A stretch of 7,779 nucleotides of DNA from Clostridia bacterium (lineage in GTDB: Bacteria; Bacillota; Clostridia; Christensenellales; Pumilibacteraceae): the NCBI GenBank assembly GCA_900762945.1, contig CAAFIN010000072.1, positions 1 to 7,779 of the forward strand, in the 5' to 3' direction. The first letter of the stretch is position 1; each line of letters begins with the position of its first letter. This document shows, piece after piece, positions 7,571 through 7,779 of this stretch. The notes beneath the pieces are model-generated. The model did no database searches, was not told the origin of the DNA, and was given only the letters and a program-made list of their open reading frames with translations. Made by a program: the position numbers and the translations under genes.

Positions 7571-7779
7571 TTACTTTCCGAGAACTACGATATCCGACAC
7601 GCGGATTTCGCCATCGCCCTCGATTTTCTCGGAAATCGTGACGGCGATCTCGGTTACTTTGATATCGTCGAACGAAGCGATCGCCGCGCCGCCCTGACGA
7701 ATAAACTTGTTTACTCCGTCGTAATAGTCAGCGTTTAATGGAATATCCTTGATAAAGCAACTGTCGGTATACTTACTAA
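7571..7779 (-). CDS. C-terminal end of an unidentified, probably secreted beta-domain protein (5' part beyond window)
   Basis: The minus strand stays open from the window edge to TAA at 7573-7571, giving 68 codons. Visible landmarks are DSCFIKDIPLNADYYDG, FIRQGGAAIASFDDIKVTEI and a final GEIRVSDIVVLGK. The alternating hydrophobic strands and the closing pattern 'G.I.VSDIVV' resemble the last strands of carbohydrate-binding or galactose-binding-like beta-sandwiches, where the C-terminus ends on such a strand. That is a fold-level impression, not a family assignment. It ends 15 nt before the giant lipoprotein start and shares its frame, separated only by the stop and ribosome binding site, so the two are very likely co-transcribed. 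An alternative is that it belongs to another surface lipoprotein or glycosidase of the same operon. Confidence 0.7.
   Translation of the reverse strand, partial: SKYTDSCFIKDIPLNADYYDGVNKFIRQGGAAIASFDDIKVTEIAVTISEKIEGDGEIRVSDIVVLGK

Noticed and set aside
3575..7738. A 1387-codon open frame on the plus strand, antisense to the lipoprotein gene, with shorter open pieces in the same frame at 1079-1813 and 2522-2824
   Set aside because: Its codons are the exact reverse complements of the lipoprotein codons, so a stop there requires a sense TTA, CTA or TCA. The lipoprotein rarely uses these and prefers CTC/CTT/TTG and TCG/AGC, which alone keeps the antisense frame open. The predicted product is Arg/Val/Asp-rich with no domain pattern, while the sense strand has a signal peptide, domains, ribosome binding site and terminator.
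1..7779. tRNA, rRNA, CRISPR array, insertion sequence or attachment site
   Set aside because: I saw no cloverleaf-like, repeat-spacer, transposase or terminal inverted repeat pattern; the only long repeats are the in-frame modules of the lipoprotein gene.

Overview
This is a bacterial window in which every convincing gene lies on the minus strand, so transcription runs from high to low coordinates. The composition is moderately GC-rich. The sequence has strong Shine-Dalgarno sites, a consensus housekeeping-type promoter, a classic hairpin plus T-tract terminator and a Gram-positive-style lipoprotein signal peptide. Together these suggest Firmicutes/Clostridia, plausibly an uncultured gut lineage. 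That placement is inference; no marker gene is present.

Reading in the direction of transcription: (1) positions 7779-7571 hold the last 68 codons of a gene that enters from outside the window; its visible C-terminus looks like the end of a beta-sandwich domain. (2) After 15 nt carrying a strong ribosome binding site comes one very large gene (7555-836, about 2239 aa). It encodes a secreted lipoprotein made almost entirely of beta-rich modules: a CBM9-like domain, a LamG-like (concanavalin-type) domain, then five repeats of [Ig-like/bacterial-repeat domain, carboxypeptidase-regulatory-like domain, LamG-like domain]. I recognise no catalytic domain. (3) An intrinsic terminator (800-761) closes this unit. 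(4) A 214-bp intergenic stretch then holds two TCGCGA-centred palindromes 21 bp apart and a near-perfect promoter (TTGACA, 17 bp, TATAAA). (5) That promoter drives a six-helix HdeD/DUF308-family membrane protein gene (621-1), which runs off the left edge.

The two genes on the right probably form the end of an operon for cell-surface proteins, with the giant lipoprotein as a likely glycan-binding or adhesive surface protein. The HdeD-like gene is a separate transcription unit. The most informative structure is inside the lipoprotein gene. Its last four repeats form a duplicated super-unit with two alternating lectin types (A-B-A-B, about 700 aa period). Cutting across that phasing, two Ig-like modules share a 179-bp block at about 94% DNA identity, offset by exactly 1074 bp (358 codons). 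This suggests recent gene conversion or local duplication and a potential for in-frame module loss. A 1387-codon open frame on the plus strand is an antisense shadow and is not annotated as a gene.
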